A stretch of 64,000 bases of DNA from Cupriavidus nantongensis. GTDB taxonomy: Bacteria; Pseudomonadota; Gammaproteobacteria; Burkholderiales; Burkholderiaceae. Shown here piece after piece: positions 17,015 to 26,397 of this stretch. The notes beneath the pieces are model-generated. The model was given only the letters and a program-made list of their open reading frames with translations. It searched no databases and was not told the origin of the DNA. Numbering within the stretch: the stretch's first letter is position 1; each line of letters begins with the position of its first letter. The position numbers were made by a program, and so were the translations under genes. The stretch lies in assembly GCF_001598055.1 (NCBI RefSeq), contig NZ_CP014844.1:62001-126000 (forward strand). The letters are read 5' to 3'.

Positions 17015-17118
17015 CGCCATGAAGACGCGGGGGCGCACTTCATGAGCACTTGCCTGCCGGCACCTCATCGTCGGCAGGCTGCCCGCACGCTGCAACGGTG
17101 TGCGGGCTTTCTTTTTTC
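17015..17118 (+). ncRNA. Candidate small RNA with intrinsic terminator
   Basis: Placing the dyad at 16967-16980 at -41.5 predicts a start at 17015, with CAAACT (17003-17008) as a modest -10. The region from there to the T-run can fold as three consecutive stem-loops: ATGAAG/CTTCAT with an inner GCG/CGC (17019-17043), GCCTGCCG/CGGCAGGC (17052-17079) and the terminator stem GCCCGCAC/GTGCGGGC (17081-17107) followed by TTTCTTTTTT. No ribosome site or credible frame is present. An alternative is the trailing end of the GntR transcript, or an attenuated leader for the genes starting at 17506. Confidence 0.4.
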
Positions 17119-17407
17119 TGAGGACGGGGTTCCGCGGCGCCGAATGGCGCGCGCCCCGCGGCCTCTCACCCGTGCCGTCCGGCACCGGTTTTTCCCTTTC
17201 CCGACAGCAGGTTGCGGTGTTTCGGCCAACGTTGCCGCTGCCCTGGCGTAGTCGCGCCAGGCGCGTTTGCGGCGCCCCGTCGCGCCAGCACGCGTGAAAG
17301 CGAATCGCGCCTTCGGGTTAGGATGCCGCAGGCCCCGCCAGAGGCCCGCGCCGTCCCGCCTCGCTGCGGTGGCAGCCGCACACGATAACAACCACAGGGA
17401 GACCGCC
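17119..17407. other. Non-coding stretch before the SDR operon
   Basis: About 290 bases without a supported gene. A hairpin (GTGCCG-TC-CGGCAC) followed by CGGTTTTT lies near 17172-17195 and may be a second terminator. The rest is GC-rich and featureless to me. Confidence 0.4.
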
Positions 17408-17455
17408 ATGCGCCATCGCGCGATACCTGCCGTGCCGCCGCCCCGCCGGCGCTAG
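17408..17455 (+). CDS. Possible 15-codon leader peptide upstream of the SDR operon
   Basis: ATG at 17408 follows AGGGAG by seven bases and opens a 15-codon frame encoding MRHRAIPAVPPPRRR, ending in TAG 50 bases before the SDR gene. The good ribosome site and Pro-Pro-Pro-Arg-Arg-Arg end would suit a regulatory leader in which ribosome stalling matters, but it may equally be chance. No attenuator hairpin is obvious. Confidence 0.25.
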   Translation: MRHRAIPAVPPPRRR

Positions 17456-17505
17456 CGCTCGCCTGCCACCGCCCTGCCCCCGACCGAAATCGAAAAGGAC
17501 TTCCC

Positions 17506-18309
17506 ATGCCCAGCGCCTTCCGCCCCGACGCCTTTGCCGGCAAGACCGTCTTCGTCGCCGGCGCCTCGTCCGGCATCAACCTTGGCATCGCGCACGGCTT
17601 TGCGCGCGCCGGCGCGCGGCTGGCGCTGATCAGCCGCACCGCCGAGCGCATCCAGGCCGCCGCCGACACCATCACCGCGGCCGGCGGCACCGCCATCGGC
17701 ATGGCCGCCGACGTGCGCGACTACGCCGCGGTCGAGGCCGCCTTTGCGCGTGCGCAGGACGAACTGGGCCCCATCGACGTGGTGATCTCCGGCGCCGCCG
17801 GCAATTTCCTCGCGCCCGTGGTCGGCATGTCGGCCAACGCCTTCAAGACCGTGGTCGATATCGACCTGCTTGGCACCTTCAACGTGTTCCGCGCCAGCTT
17901 CGACCACCTCAGCAAGCCGGGCGCGTCGCTGATCGCGATCACCGCGCCGCAGGCGGTCAACGCGATGATGTTCCAGGCCCATGCCTGCGCCGCCAAGGCC
18001 GGCATCAACATGCTGATCAAGTGCCTGGCGATGGAATGGGGCCCGGCCGGCGTGCGGGTGAACGGCATCTCGCCCGGCCCGATCGCCGACACCGAAGGCA
18101 TGGCGCGGCTGGCGCCGACGCCCGAGATCGAGGCCCGCTACAAGGCGCGCCTGGCGCTGCGCGACTACGGCACCAAGGACGACATCGCCGATGCCGCGAT
18201 GTACCTGAGCAGCGACAACGCCAGCTACGTCACCGGCACCATCCTCGACTGCGACGGCGGCAGCAAGCTGGGCGACGCCTCGGCCGACGCGCTGAAGAAG
18301 CCGCAATAG
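17506..18309 (+). CDS. SDR of the 2,4-dienoyl-CoA reductase type
   Basis: A 267-residue short-chain dehydrogenase. The nucleotide-binding motif is VAGASSGINLG and ISGAAGNFLAP replaces NNAG. The usual YxxxK is missing; the region reads QAHACAAKAGINMLIKCLAM, then EWGPAGVRVNGISPGPIADT. Mitochondrial and peroxisomal 2,4-dienoyl-CoA reductases have the same non-canonical pattern (S/G-x-x-K and EWGP-VRVN-PGPI). I infer reduction of unsaturated acyl-CoA in beta-oxidation. Two crotonase genes follow on the same strand at 55 and 33 bases, forming an acyl-CoA processing operon. The ATG at 17506 has AAGGAC seven bases before it. Confidence 0.75.
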   Translation: MPSAFRPDAFAGKTVFVAGASSGINLGIAHGFARAGARLALISRTAERIQAAADTITAAGGTAIGMAADVRDYAAVEAAFARAQDELGPIDVVISGAAGNFLAPVVGMSANAFKTVVDIDLLGTFNVFRASFDHLSKPGASLIAITAPQAVNAMMFQAHACAAKAGINMLIKCLAMEWGPAGVRVNGISPGPIADTEGMARLAPTPEIEARYKARLALRDYGTKDDIADAAMYLSSDNASYVTGTILDCDGGSKLGDASADALKKPQ

Positions 18310-18364
18310 CCTGGCTGCACCGGATATCCGCACCCGCAACGACCCAGAAACCAGGAGAACCACC

Positions 18365-19144
18365 ATGACGGCAACCGTCCTCTACCAGGCCAGCGAAGGC
18401 GTGGCCACGCTGACCCTGAACCGCCCGGAGGTGCTCAATGCACTGAACGCCGACATCCTGCGCGAACTGCGCGAGGCCGTCGATCGCGCCGCGGCCGACG
18501 CCGAGGTGCGCGCCGTGCTGCTGACCGGCGCCGGCCGCGGCTTCTGCGCCGGCGCCGACCTGGCCGCGCGCCAGGGCGGCGGCGTGTCCGATTCCGGCAC
18601 GCTGCTGCGCGAGCGCTACCACCCGATCATCATGGCGCTGCGCGAGATGCCCAAGCCGGTCATCACCGCAGTCAACGGCGTCGCCGCCGGTGCCGGCATG
18701 AGCCTGGCGCTGGCGGGCGACGTGGTGCTGGCGGTGCGTTCGGCCAGCTTCCTGCAGGCGTTCTCGAAGATCGGCCTGATCCCGGATGCCGGCAGCACCT
18801 ACTTCCTGCCGCGCTATGCCGGCGAGATGCGCGCCCGCGCGCTGGCCATCCTGGCCGAGAAGATCGACGCCGAGGAAGCCCACCGCATCGGCCTGGTGTG
18901 GAAGGTGCATGACGACACCGCGCTGCAGGACGAGGCCGGCAAGCTGGCCCGCCACCTGGCGAGCATGCCGACCATGGCCTACGCCATGATCAAGCAGGCG
19001 CTCAACCAGAGCTTCGGCAACGACCTGGCCGCGCAGCTGGAAGTCGAAGCCACGCTGCAGTCGCGCGCCAGCCGCAGCGAAGACTGCCAGGAAGGCGTGG
19101 CCGCCTTCGTCGAGAAGCGCAAGCCACAGTTCAAGGGCCGCTGA
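18365..19144 (+). CDS. Enoyl-CoA hydratase/isomerase, PaaG-like
   Basis: A 259-residue crotonase. The oxyanion-hole segments are AGRGFCAGADLAAR and VNGVAAGAGMSLALAGD. FSKIGLIPDAGSTYFLPR carries an Asp at the position used by PaaG and other enoyl-CoA isomerases instead of the second hydratase Glu. PaaG isomerises epoxidised phenylacetyl-CoA and can shift double bonds in enoyl-CoA. No paa genes surround it, so a role with the dienoyl-CoA reductase in unsaturated fatty acid oxidation fits the context better. AGGAGAAC precedes the ATG. Confidence 0.8.
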   Translation: MTATVLYQASEGVATLTLNRPEVLNALNADILRELREAVDRAAADAEVRAVLLTGAGRGFCAGADLAARQGGGVSDSGTLLRERYHPIIMALREMPKPVITAVNGVAAGAGMSLALAGDVVLAVRSASFLQAFSKIGLIPDAGSTYFLPRYAGEMRARALAILAEKIDAEEAHRIGLVWKVHDDTALQDEAGKLARHLASMPTMAYAMIKQALNQSFGNDLAAQLEVEATLQSRASRSEDCQEGVAAFVEKRKPQFKGR

Positions 19145-19177
19145 GCGCGGCGACTGCCACTACTTCCAGGAGTCCGC

Positions 19178-20008
19178 ATGAGCGTCAGCAATGAACGTAT
19201 CCTCATGACGATCGAAGGCGGCGTCGCCGACGTCCGCCTGAACCGCCCCGACAAGATGAACGCACTCGACCAGGCCATGTTCGATGCGCTGATCGAGACC
19301 GGCGCACAGCTCGCGCGCCTGCCGGACCTGCGCGCGGTGGTGCTGTCCGGCGAAGGCCGCGCCTTCTGCGCGGGACTGGACATGGGCCGCATGGCCGGCA
19401 TGTTGTCCGATGGCGGCGGATCGCACGACGACAGCATCGGCGCCGGCCGCCTCGGCAAGCGCACCAATGGCATCTCCAATCGCCCGCAGTACGCCTGCAT
19501 GGTATGGCGCGAGCTGCCGGTGCCAGTCTTTGCCGCGGTGCATGGCGTGGCCTTCGGCGGCGGTCTGCAGGTGGCGCTGGGCGCCGATGTCCGCTATGTC
19601 GCGCCGGACGCCAGGCTGTCGGTCATGGAAATGAAGTGGGGACTGGTGCCCGACATGGCGGGCATGGTGCTGACGCGCGGGCTGGTGCGGCCCGACGTGC
19701 TGCGCGAGCTGATCTACAGCGCGCGCGTGCTGAACGGCAGCGAGGCGTGCGAGCTGGGGCTGGGCACCTACCTGGCCGACGACCCGCGCGCCGCGGCGCT
19801 GGCCGCCGCGCGCGAAGTCGCGCAGAAGAACCCGGATGCGATCCGCGCCGCCAAGCGCCTGATGGCCGTGGCGGAGCGCGGCGACCACGCCGCCATCCTG
19901 CAGGCCGAATCCGACGAGCAGGACCGGCTGGTGGGCTCGCCCAACCAGCGCGAAGCGGTGCTGGCCAACCTGGAGAAACGCGCGCCGCGCTTCACGCAGG
20001 CAGGCTGA
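19178..20008 (+). CDS. Crotonase/enoyl-CoA hydratase family protein
   Basis: A 276-residue crotonase with GEGRAFCAGLDMGRMAGM and GVAFGGGLQVALGADVRYVA as the two CoA/oxyanion segments, and MEMKWGLVPDMAGMVLTRG in place of the hydratase catalytic Glu pair. The Asp in PDMAG again suggests isomerase-type chemistry. An insert of about 25 residues after the first motif (DGGGSHDDSIGAGRLGKRT) is larger than usual. It ends the operon 17506-20008; the next gene converges from the other strand 9 bases away. Substrate not assigned. Confidence 0.78.
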   Translation: MSVSNERILMTIEGGVADVRLNRPDKMNALDQAMFDALIETGAQLARLPDLRAVVLSGEGRAFCAGLDMGRMAGMLSDGGGSHDDSIGAGRLGKRTNGISNRPQYACMVWRELPVPVFAAVHGVAFGGGLQVALGADVRYVAPDARLSVMEMKWGLVPDMAGMVLTRGLVRPDVLRELIYSARVLNGSEACELGLGTYLADDPRAAALAAAREVAQKNPDAIRAAKRLMAVAERGDHAAILQAESDEQDRLVGSPNQREAVLANLEKRAPRFTQAG

Positions 20009-20017
20009 AAACAGCTC

Positions 20018-20398
20018 TCAGTGGTGGCGCCGCCGGCGCCACCACAGCGCATAGATCGCGACGTTCACCACCAGCACCACCAGCCCCAGCCAGAGCTGCA
20101 CCGCGGGCGTCAGCCCCGCCGGATAGATCAGCGGCAACAGGTAGCGCTCGACAAAGCCGCCGCTGTAGCCGGCCTGCCCGGCAGCCCGGCGCAACGTGTT
20201 TTCCAGCGGCGTCAGCGGGCAGATCCAGCCGGCCCATTCGATCAGCACGCCCCACACCGCCGCGGGCAGGTGCACCCATGCGACGCGCGGCCAGCGCAAT
20301 ACCATCAGGCCGCCCGCCACCACGAATACGATAAACAGCGCGTGCGCGATGACGACGAGGTCGGCCAGCCAGGCGGCGATCGGCATCGGCATCGACAT
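20018..20398 (-). CDS. DUF2784-like membrane protein
   Basis: A 126-residue protein with four hydrophobic segments (WLADLVVIAHALFIVFVVAG, HLPAAVWGVLIEWAGWICPL, RYLLPLIYPAG, WLGLVVLVVNVAIYALWW). HALFI, GWICPLTPLE and ERYLLPL are features of the DUF2784 family, whose function is unknown. The start region consists of imperfect hexamers (ATCGGC type, 20379-20408), encoding the Met-Pro-Met-Pro beginning. It ends in a basic tail (RRRRHH). Confidence 0.7.
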   Translation of the reverse strand: MSMPMPIAAWLADLVVIAHALFIVFVVAGGLMVLRWPRVAWVHLPAAVWGVLIEWAGWICPLTPLENTLRRAAGQAGYSGGFVERYLLPLIYPAGLTPAVQLWLGLVVLVVNVAIYALWWRRRRHH

Positions 20399-20428
20399 CG
20401 GTATCGGTATGCGGCGGCGGCGGCGGCC

Positions 20429-21349
20429 TCAGTTGCCGCCCGCCGTGTCCATCCAGTAGCCCGGGCGCGCGAACTGCGCCTTCAGGTGCTCGATGAAGAA
20501 GCGGATCTTGGCCGGCACCGGACGCTGCTGCGGGTACACGGCGAGGATGTCGTAGGCGGGCAGCGCGTATTCGTCCAGCACCGTGATCAGCTCGCCGCTC
20601 TCCAGCTGCGGCAGGATCTCCCAGGTGGAACGCCAGCCCAGGCCCAGGCCTTCGCCGGTCCAGCGGTGCAGCAGCTCGCCGTCGTTGCAGTCGAGGTTGC
20701 CGTTGACGCGCACGGTCACGGTCTTGCCGTTCTGGCTGAAGTACCAGCCGCGCTGCTGGCCGCCCTGCAGGTTGAACGCCAGGCAGTTGTGCTGGGCCAG
20801 GTCGTCCAGCGTCTGCGGCACGCCGTACTTGGCGAAGTACGCCGGCGTGCCGCACACCACGCGCTTGTTCGACGCCAGCTTGATCGCGACGAAGTTCGGA
20901 TCGATCGCGCCGCCGATGCGGATGCCGACGTCATAGCCCTCGCGCACCAGGTCGACCACGCGGTCGGTCAGGTTGAACGAGATCTGCACCTCGGGGTTGC
21001 TGGCCAGGAACGCCGGCGCGTGCGGCGCCACGTGCTTGCGCCCGAACGCCGCTGGCGCCGACACGATCAGGTGGCCGGTGGCCTTGTGCTTGCCCTCGGC
21101 GATCAGCATCTCGGCGCGGTCGAGGTCGGCCAGCGCCTTCTTGCACTGCTCCATGAACACCGCGCCCTGCTCGGTCACGGCGATTCGGCGCGTCGACCGG
21201 TGCAGCAGCTTGACGCCGATGCGGGCTTCGAGCGCGTTGATGCGGCGGCCGATCATCACCGGCGTGACGTTCTGCGTCAGCGCCGCGGCGGCCATGCTGC
21301 CGTGCTCCACCACGGCGATAAAGGCTTCGATTTGCTTGAGTTTGTCCAT
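20429..21349 (-). CDS. LysR-family transcriptional regulator
   Basis: A 306-residue LysR regulator. The helix-turn-helix is at the N-terminus (IEAFIAVVEHGSMAAAALTQ, TPVMIGRRINALEARIGVKL, LHRSTRRIAVTEQGAVF), followed by a type 2 periplasmic-binding-like effector domain. The internal ATG at 21349 (MDKLKQIEAF) is the family start; the frame is open upstream to 21526 but that part has no homology. It may regulate gcl, which starts 1.1 kb away on the other strand, but the membrane protein gene lies between them. Its effector is unknown. Confidence 0.85.
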   Translation of the reverse strand: MDKLKQIEAFIAVVEHGSMAAAALTQNVTPVMIGRRINALEARIGVKLLHRSTRRIAVTEQGAVFMEQCKKALADLDRAEMLIAEGKHKATGHLIVSAPAAFGRKHVAPHAPAFLASNPEVQISFNLTDRVVDLVREGYDVGIRIGGAIDPNFVAIKLASNKRVVCGTPAYFAKYGVPQTLDDLAQHNCLAFNLQGGQQRGWYFSQNGKTVTVRVNGNLDCNDGELLHRWTGEGLGLGWRSTWEILPQLESGELITVLDEYALPAYDILAVYPQQRPVPAKIRFFIEHLKAQFARPGYWMDTAGGN

Positions 21350-21497
21350 CGGATATTGGTCTCCCGGGCGCCATTGTGCGGCATCGCCGGGGTTGTGGCA
21401 TCCCTGCGCGGCTGATGGACCGGATCGAAGCGGCCGCATAAGGGCTGCTGCCCGGGCCCGCCACGGGCACGCGGCGGCACCCGGTGCGCGGCTAGGT

Positions 21498-22184
21498 TCA
21501 GCCCGCGCCGGCGGTGCGCTTGCCAAGCTGCGCGTTCAGTTCGGCCGCCTCGCCCAGCACATGAGCCAGGCGCCGCAGCGGCCGGCTGCATTGCAGATGC
21601 AGATACAGGTAGCAGGCTGCGCCGGTCACCACCATCACGCCGTAGAGCCACAGCAGCGTGCCGCCCACGGCCTGCTGGCGCGGCAGCGCGGCCAGCACCG
21701 CGGCGGCCGGCGCCAGCGCCAGCAGCACCGCCAGCGTGCGCGCCGCACCCTCCCATAGCCGCAGCTGCAGCGCCACGCGCCGCTGGCGCGCCTGCAGCTG
21801 CTGCGGCGGGATCCGCGCCAGCCGGCGCAGCAGTGCGTCTTCGGCGGCGCTGTCGCGGTCCAGCTCGGCGGCCTGCCAGCGCAGCGGATGGCGCAGCCGC
21901 GCCAGCACCGTGCCGGCGCGGGCCAGCCCGGCGCCGACATAGCACGCGGCCGCCAGCGCCAGCAGGGCCTCGAAGCCGCGCAGCGACCACGGCGGCACGG
22001 CCTGCTTCAGCCCCAGGCGCCATACCGCCAGTCCGGCGCCGCACAGGATCGTCGCGACCAGCGCCGCAATAAAGCCAAGCCACAACGCGCGCCCGAGCCG
22101 GCTGTCTGGCGCGGGCGCAGCCTCGGGCGCGGCGGCGGCAAGCGCTTCCAGCAGTTCATAGGTGGACGGCAGCCTGGAATACAT
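21498..22184 (-). CDS. Membrane protein of unknown function
   Basis: A 228-residue protein I do not recognise. It has a short cytoplasmic start (MYSRLPSTYELLEAL), two membrane helices at about residues 30-90 (LGFIAALVATILCGAGLAVW, GFEALLALAAACYVGAGLA), an Arg/Gln-rich central helix (PPQQLQARQRRVALQLRLWE), two more membrane helices, and a basic C-terminus. The start at 22184 is the first Met that opens on this pattern; the frame continues upstream to 22286. The gene lies between LysR and divergent gcl. Confidence 0.6.
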   Translation of the reverse strand: MYSRLPSTYELLEALAAAAPEAAPAPDSRLGRALWLGFIAALVATILCGAGLAVWRLGLKQAVPPWSLRGFEALLALAAACYVGAGLARAGTVLARLRHPLRWQAAELDRDSAAEDALLRRLARIPPQQLQARQRRVALQLRLWEGAARTLAVLLALAPAAAVLAALPRQQAVGGTLLWLYGVMVVTGAACYLYLHLQCSRPLRRLAHVLGEAAELNAQLGKRTAGAG

Positions 22185-22444
22185 GGTCGGCCCGGATGGC
22201 AGGAAATGCCGCCATTTTGCCGCAGCGCTGGCGTACCCAGTGCTGCGCGGCGTGTCCGTACCGTCACACCGCATATCCAATGGCATGCATCGGCGTACGT
22301 GCGCCGACCGTCCGGCGTGGCTTTCCAGCCCATATTGCGTACTACAGGTATCGAATCAACTGATCGCCCTTCTGTTTATCCCAACCGGCCTGCGGGAATA
22401 GGATCGACTCCAACGAAATTCCCACCATTACCGGAGACAAGATC
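22185..22444. promoter_or_regulatory. Region upstream of gcl
   Basis: 260 bases between divergent genes. The last 100 bases are AT-richer than the surroundings (ATATTGCGTACTACAGGTAT near 22332-22351), where the gcl promoter probably lies. I cannot define boxes with confidence. A GGAGAC ribosome site precedes the gcl ATG. Confidence 0.35.
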
Positions 22445-24229
<1,785 letters not shown>

Positions 24230-24258
24230 GACGCTATCGCGCCCTGCAGTCCTGCACG

Positions 24259-24348
24259 TCATTCCCGCGCATACCCAAAGGGCACGTGGGCGGGAATCCA
24301 GCGTCCTTCAAAAAGTCACTGGGTTCCCGCCCTCGCGGGAACGACAAA
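24259..24348 (+). repeat. Intergenic palindromic repeat, copy A
   Basis: A 90-base element with two hairpins built from TTCCCGC/GCGGGAA arms. A copy in the opposite orientation lies at 27715-27802 (first 47 bases identical). Shorter members are at 26342-26366 and 48072-48097. It resembles REP/BIME-type elements and lies between gcl and hyi. Confidence 0.75.
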
Positions 24349-24375
24349 CAAAAACCAAGTCACAGGAGATGACAA

Positions 24376-25158
24376 ATGACCAAACTTGCGGCCAATCTCA
24401 CGATGCTGTTCAATGAAGCGGGCTTTCTCGACCGCTTCGAAGCCGCCGCGCGCGCGGGCTTCCGCGGCGTGGAGTTCCTCTTCCCGTATGCGTTCCATGC
24501 GGACCAGATCGCTGACCGCCTGAACCGCTTCCAGCTCGACCTGGTGCTGCACAACCTGCCCGCCGGCAAGTGGGATGCGGGCGAGCGCGGCATTGCCTGC
24601 CACCCGGACCGCGTCGGCGAGTTCCAGGACGGCGTCGGCGAGGCCATCAAGTACGCCAAGGTGCTGGGCGTGCGCCAGCTGAACTGCCTGGTCGGCATCC
24701 TGCCGCAGAACGTCAGGCGCGAGCAGGCGCAGGAAACGCTGGTCGAAAACCTGCGCTTCGCCGCCGGCGCGCTGGCCGCCGAGCATATCGACCTGCTGGT
24801 CGAGCCGATCAACACCTTCGACATCCCGGGCTTCTTCCTGTCGCGCACGCAACAGGCGCTGGACCTGATCACCCAGGTCAACGCGCCCAACCTGTACGTG
24901 CAGTACGACATCTATCACATGCAGCGGATGGAAGGCGAGATCGCCAACACCATCAAGGCCAACCTGCCGAAGATCAAGCACATCCAGCTGGCCGACAACC
25001 CGGGCCGCAACGAGCCGGGCACGGGCGAGCTGAACTACCAGTACCTGTTCAAGTTCCTGGACGAGATCGGCTACAGCGGCTGGATCGGCTGCGAGTACAA
25101 GCCGAAGGCCACCACCGAAGCGGGCCTGGGCTGGCGCGCCGCGCACGGCGTGCAGTAA
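24376..25158 (+). CDS. hyi: Hydroxypyruvate isomerase
   Basis: A 260-residue TIM-barrel enzyme of the xylose-isomerase-like family. The Hyi signatures are AANLTMLFNEAGFLDRFEAAA, GVEFLFPY, NLPAGKWDAGERGIACHPDR, VEPINTFDIPGFFL and GCEYKPKATTEAGLGW. It interconverts hydroxypyruvate and tartronate semialdehyde, the Gcl product. AGGAGAT lies nine bases before the ATG. Length (258 in E. coli) is normal. A repeat separates it from gcl, but all genes are co-directional. Confidence 0.95.
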   Translation: MTKLAANLTMLFNEAGFLDRFEAAARAGFRGVEFLFPYAFHADQIADRLNRFQLDLVLHNLPAGKWDAGERGIACHPDRVGEFQDGVGEAIKYAKVLGVRQLNCLVGILPQNVRREQAQETLVENLRFAAGALAAEHIDLLVEPINTFDIPGFFLSRTQQALDLITQVNAPNLYVQYDIYHMQRMEGEIANTIKANLPKIKHIQLADNPGRNEPGTGELNYQYLFKFLDEIGYSGWIGCEYKPKATTEAGLGWRAAHGVQ

Positions 25159-25171
25159 GCGCTTGTTTGCT

Positions 25172-25319
25172 CCCCTCTCCCGCCTGCGGGAGAGGGGCCG
25201 GGGGTGAGGGCAGGAGGTTCAAAGGCTGAGGCCGGTGGGTTGACACCGTTGGCCCCGCTTGATGTGGCACCCAGCTAGCCCACCCCTCACCCCAACCCTC
25301 TCCCCATGAGGGGAGAGGG
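25172..25319. repeat. Nested palindromic intergenic element between hyi and glxR
   Basis: The element has a 12-bp-arm hairpin (25172-25197, CCCCTCTCCCGC arm), GGGGTGAGGG and its complement 80 bases apart (near 25200 and 25283), and a second hairpin (25296-25319, CCCTCTCCCC arm). Together these form one long nested inverted repeat. The sequence is unrelated to copies A and B. It is a dispersed-repeat type, not a gene. Confidence 0.65.
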
Positions 25320-25410
25320 AGAACACCTTGCTTTGGCCAGCTCGGGCGGCTTGGGAGCACCCGACACCGCTGGCTTCGATTTCATTTTTCTTATTCTTAG
25401 GAGACATCAC

Positions 25411-26331
25411 ATGGCAACCACTCGCAACGTCGGCTTCATCGGCCTGGGCATCATGGGCGCACCGATGGCGGGCCACCTGCGCGCCGCCGGCCACACGCTG
25501 TTCGTGCATGACGTCAACCCGGCCCCGCAGGCGCTGGTCGATGCAGGCGTGACCGTCTGCACCAGCGCCGAGGAAGTCGCCAAGCGTGCCGACATCATCA
25601 TCATCATGGTGCCGGACACGCCGCATGTGGAAGCGGTGCTGTTCAGCGAGAAGGGCGTGGCCGCCGCGTTCAAGGCGGCCGGCAAGGAAGCCAGCTACAG
25701 CAAGATCGTGGTCGACATGAGCTCGATCTCGCCGATCGCCACCAAGGACTTCGCCGCGCGCATCAACAAGCTGGGCGCTTCGTACCTGGACGCGCCGGTG
25801 TCGGGCGGTGAAGTGGGCGCCAAGGCCGCGTCGCTGACGATCATGGTTGGCGGCCCGCAGGAGGCCTTCGACCAGGTCAAGCCGCTGTTCGAGCTGATGG
25901 GCAAGAACATCACGCTGGTGGGCGGCAACGGCGACGGCCAGACCACCAAGGTGGCCAACCAGATCATCGTCGCGCTGAACATCCAGGCCGTGTCCGAAGC
26001 GCTGCTGTTCGCCTCCAAGGCCGGCGCCGATCCGGCCAAGGTGCGCGAGGCGCTGATGGGCGGCTTTGCCGCATCGCGCATCCTGGAAGTGCACGGCGAG
26101 CGCATGGTCAAGCGCACCTTCGACCCGGGCTTCCGCATCGAGCTGCACCAGAAGGACCTGAACCTGGCGCTGCAGGGTGCCAAGGCGCTGGGCGTGGCGC
26201 TGCCCAACACCGCCACCGCGCAGGAGCTGTTCAACACCTGCTCGGCCAACGGCCTGGGCAAGCAGGACCACTCGGCCCTGTGCCGCGCGATCGAGATCAT
26301 GTCTAACCACCAGATCGCCAACGCCAAGTAA
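25411..26331 (+). CDS. glxR: Tartronate semialdehyde reductase (2-hydroxy-3-oxopropionate reductase)
   Basis: A 306-residue beta-hydroxyacid dehydrogenase. The NAD(P) motif GFIGLGIMGAPMAGHLRAAGH opens the protein; the substrate loop is DAPVSGGEVGAKAASLTIMVGG, and GGNGDGQTTKVANQIIVALNI contains the catalytic Lys. It reduces tartronate semialdehyde to D-glycerate. The ATG at 25411 follows AGGAGACATCAC; the frame extends upstream into the repeat element but has no homology there. Adjacent hyi and ttuD confirm the pathway role (GlxR/GarR). Confidence 0.93.
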   Translation: MATTRNVGFIGLGIMGAPMAGHLRAAGHTLFVHDVNPAPQALVDAGVTVCTSAEEVAKRADIIIIMVPDTPHVEAVLFSEKGVAAAFKAAGKEASYSKIVVDMSSISPIATKDFAARINKLGASYLDAPVSGGEVGAKAASLTIMVGGPQEAFDQVKPLFELMGKNITLVGGNGDGQTTKVANQIIVALNIQAVSEALLFASKAGADPAKVREALMGGFAASRILEVHGERMVKRTFDPGFRIELHQKDLNLALQGAKALGVALPNTATAQELFNTCSANGLGKQDHSALCRAIEIMSNHQIANAK

Positions 26332-26341
26332 GCAGCAACCT

Positions 26342-26366
26342 GTCGTCCCCGCCTCGCGGGGACGAC
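26342..26366. repeat. Short palindromic repeat between glxR and ttuD
   Basis: An 11-bp-arm hairpin (GTCGTCCCCGC and complement, loop CTC) 10 bases past the glxR stop. It shares the GTC-T-CCCGC core with copies A and B and with 48072-48097. Confidence 0.65.
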
Positions 26367-26397
26367 TCGCTTTCCCCGTCAGCACCCAGGATTCTTC

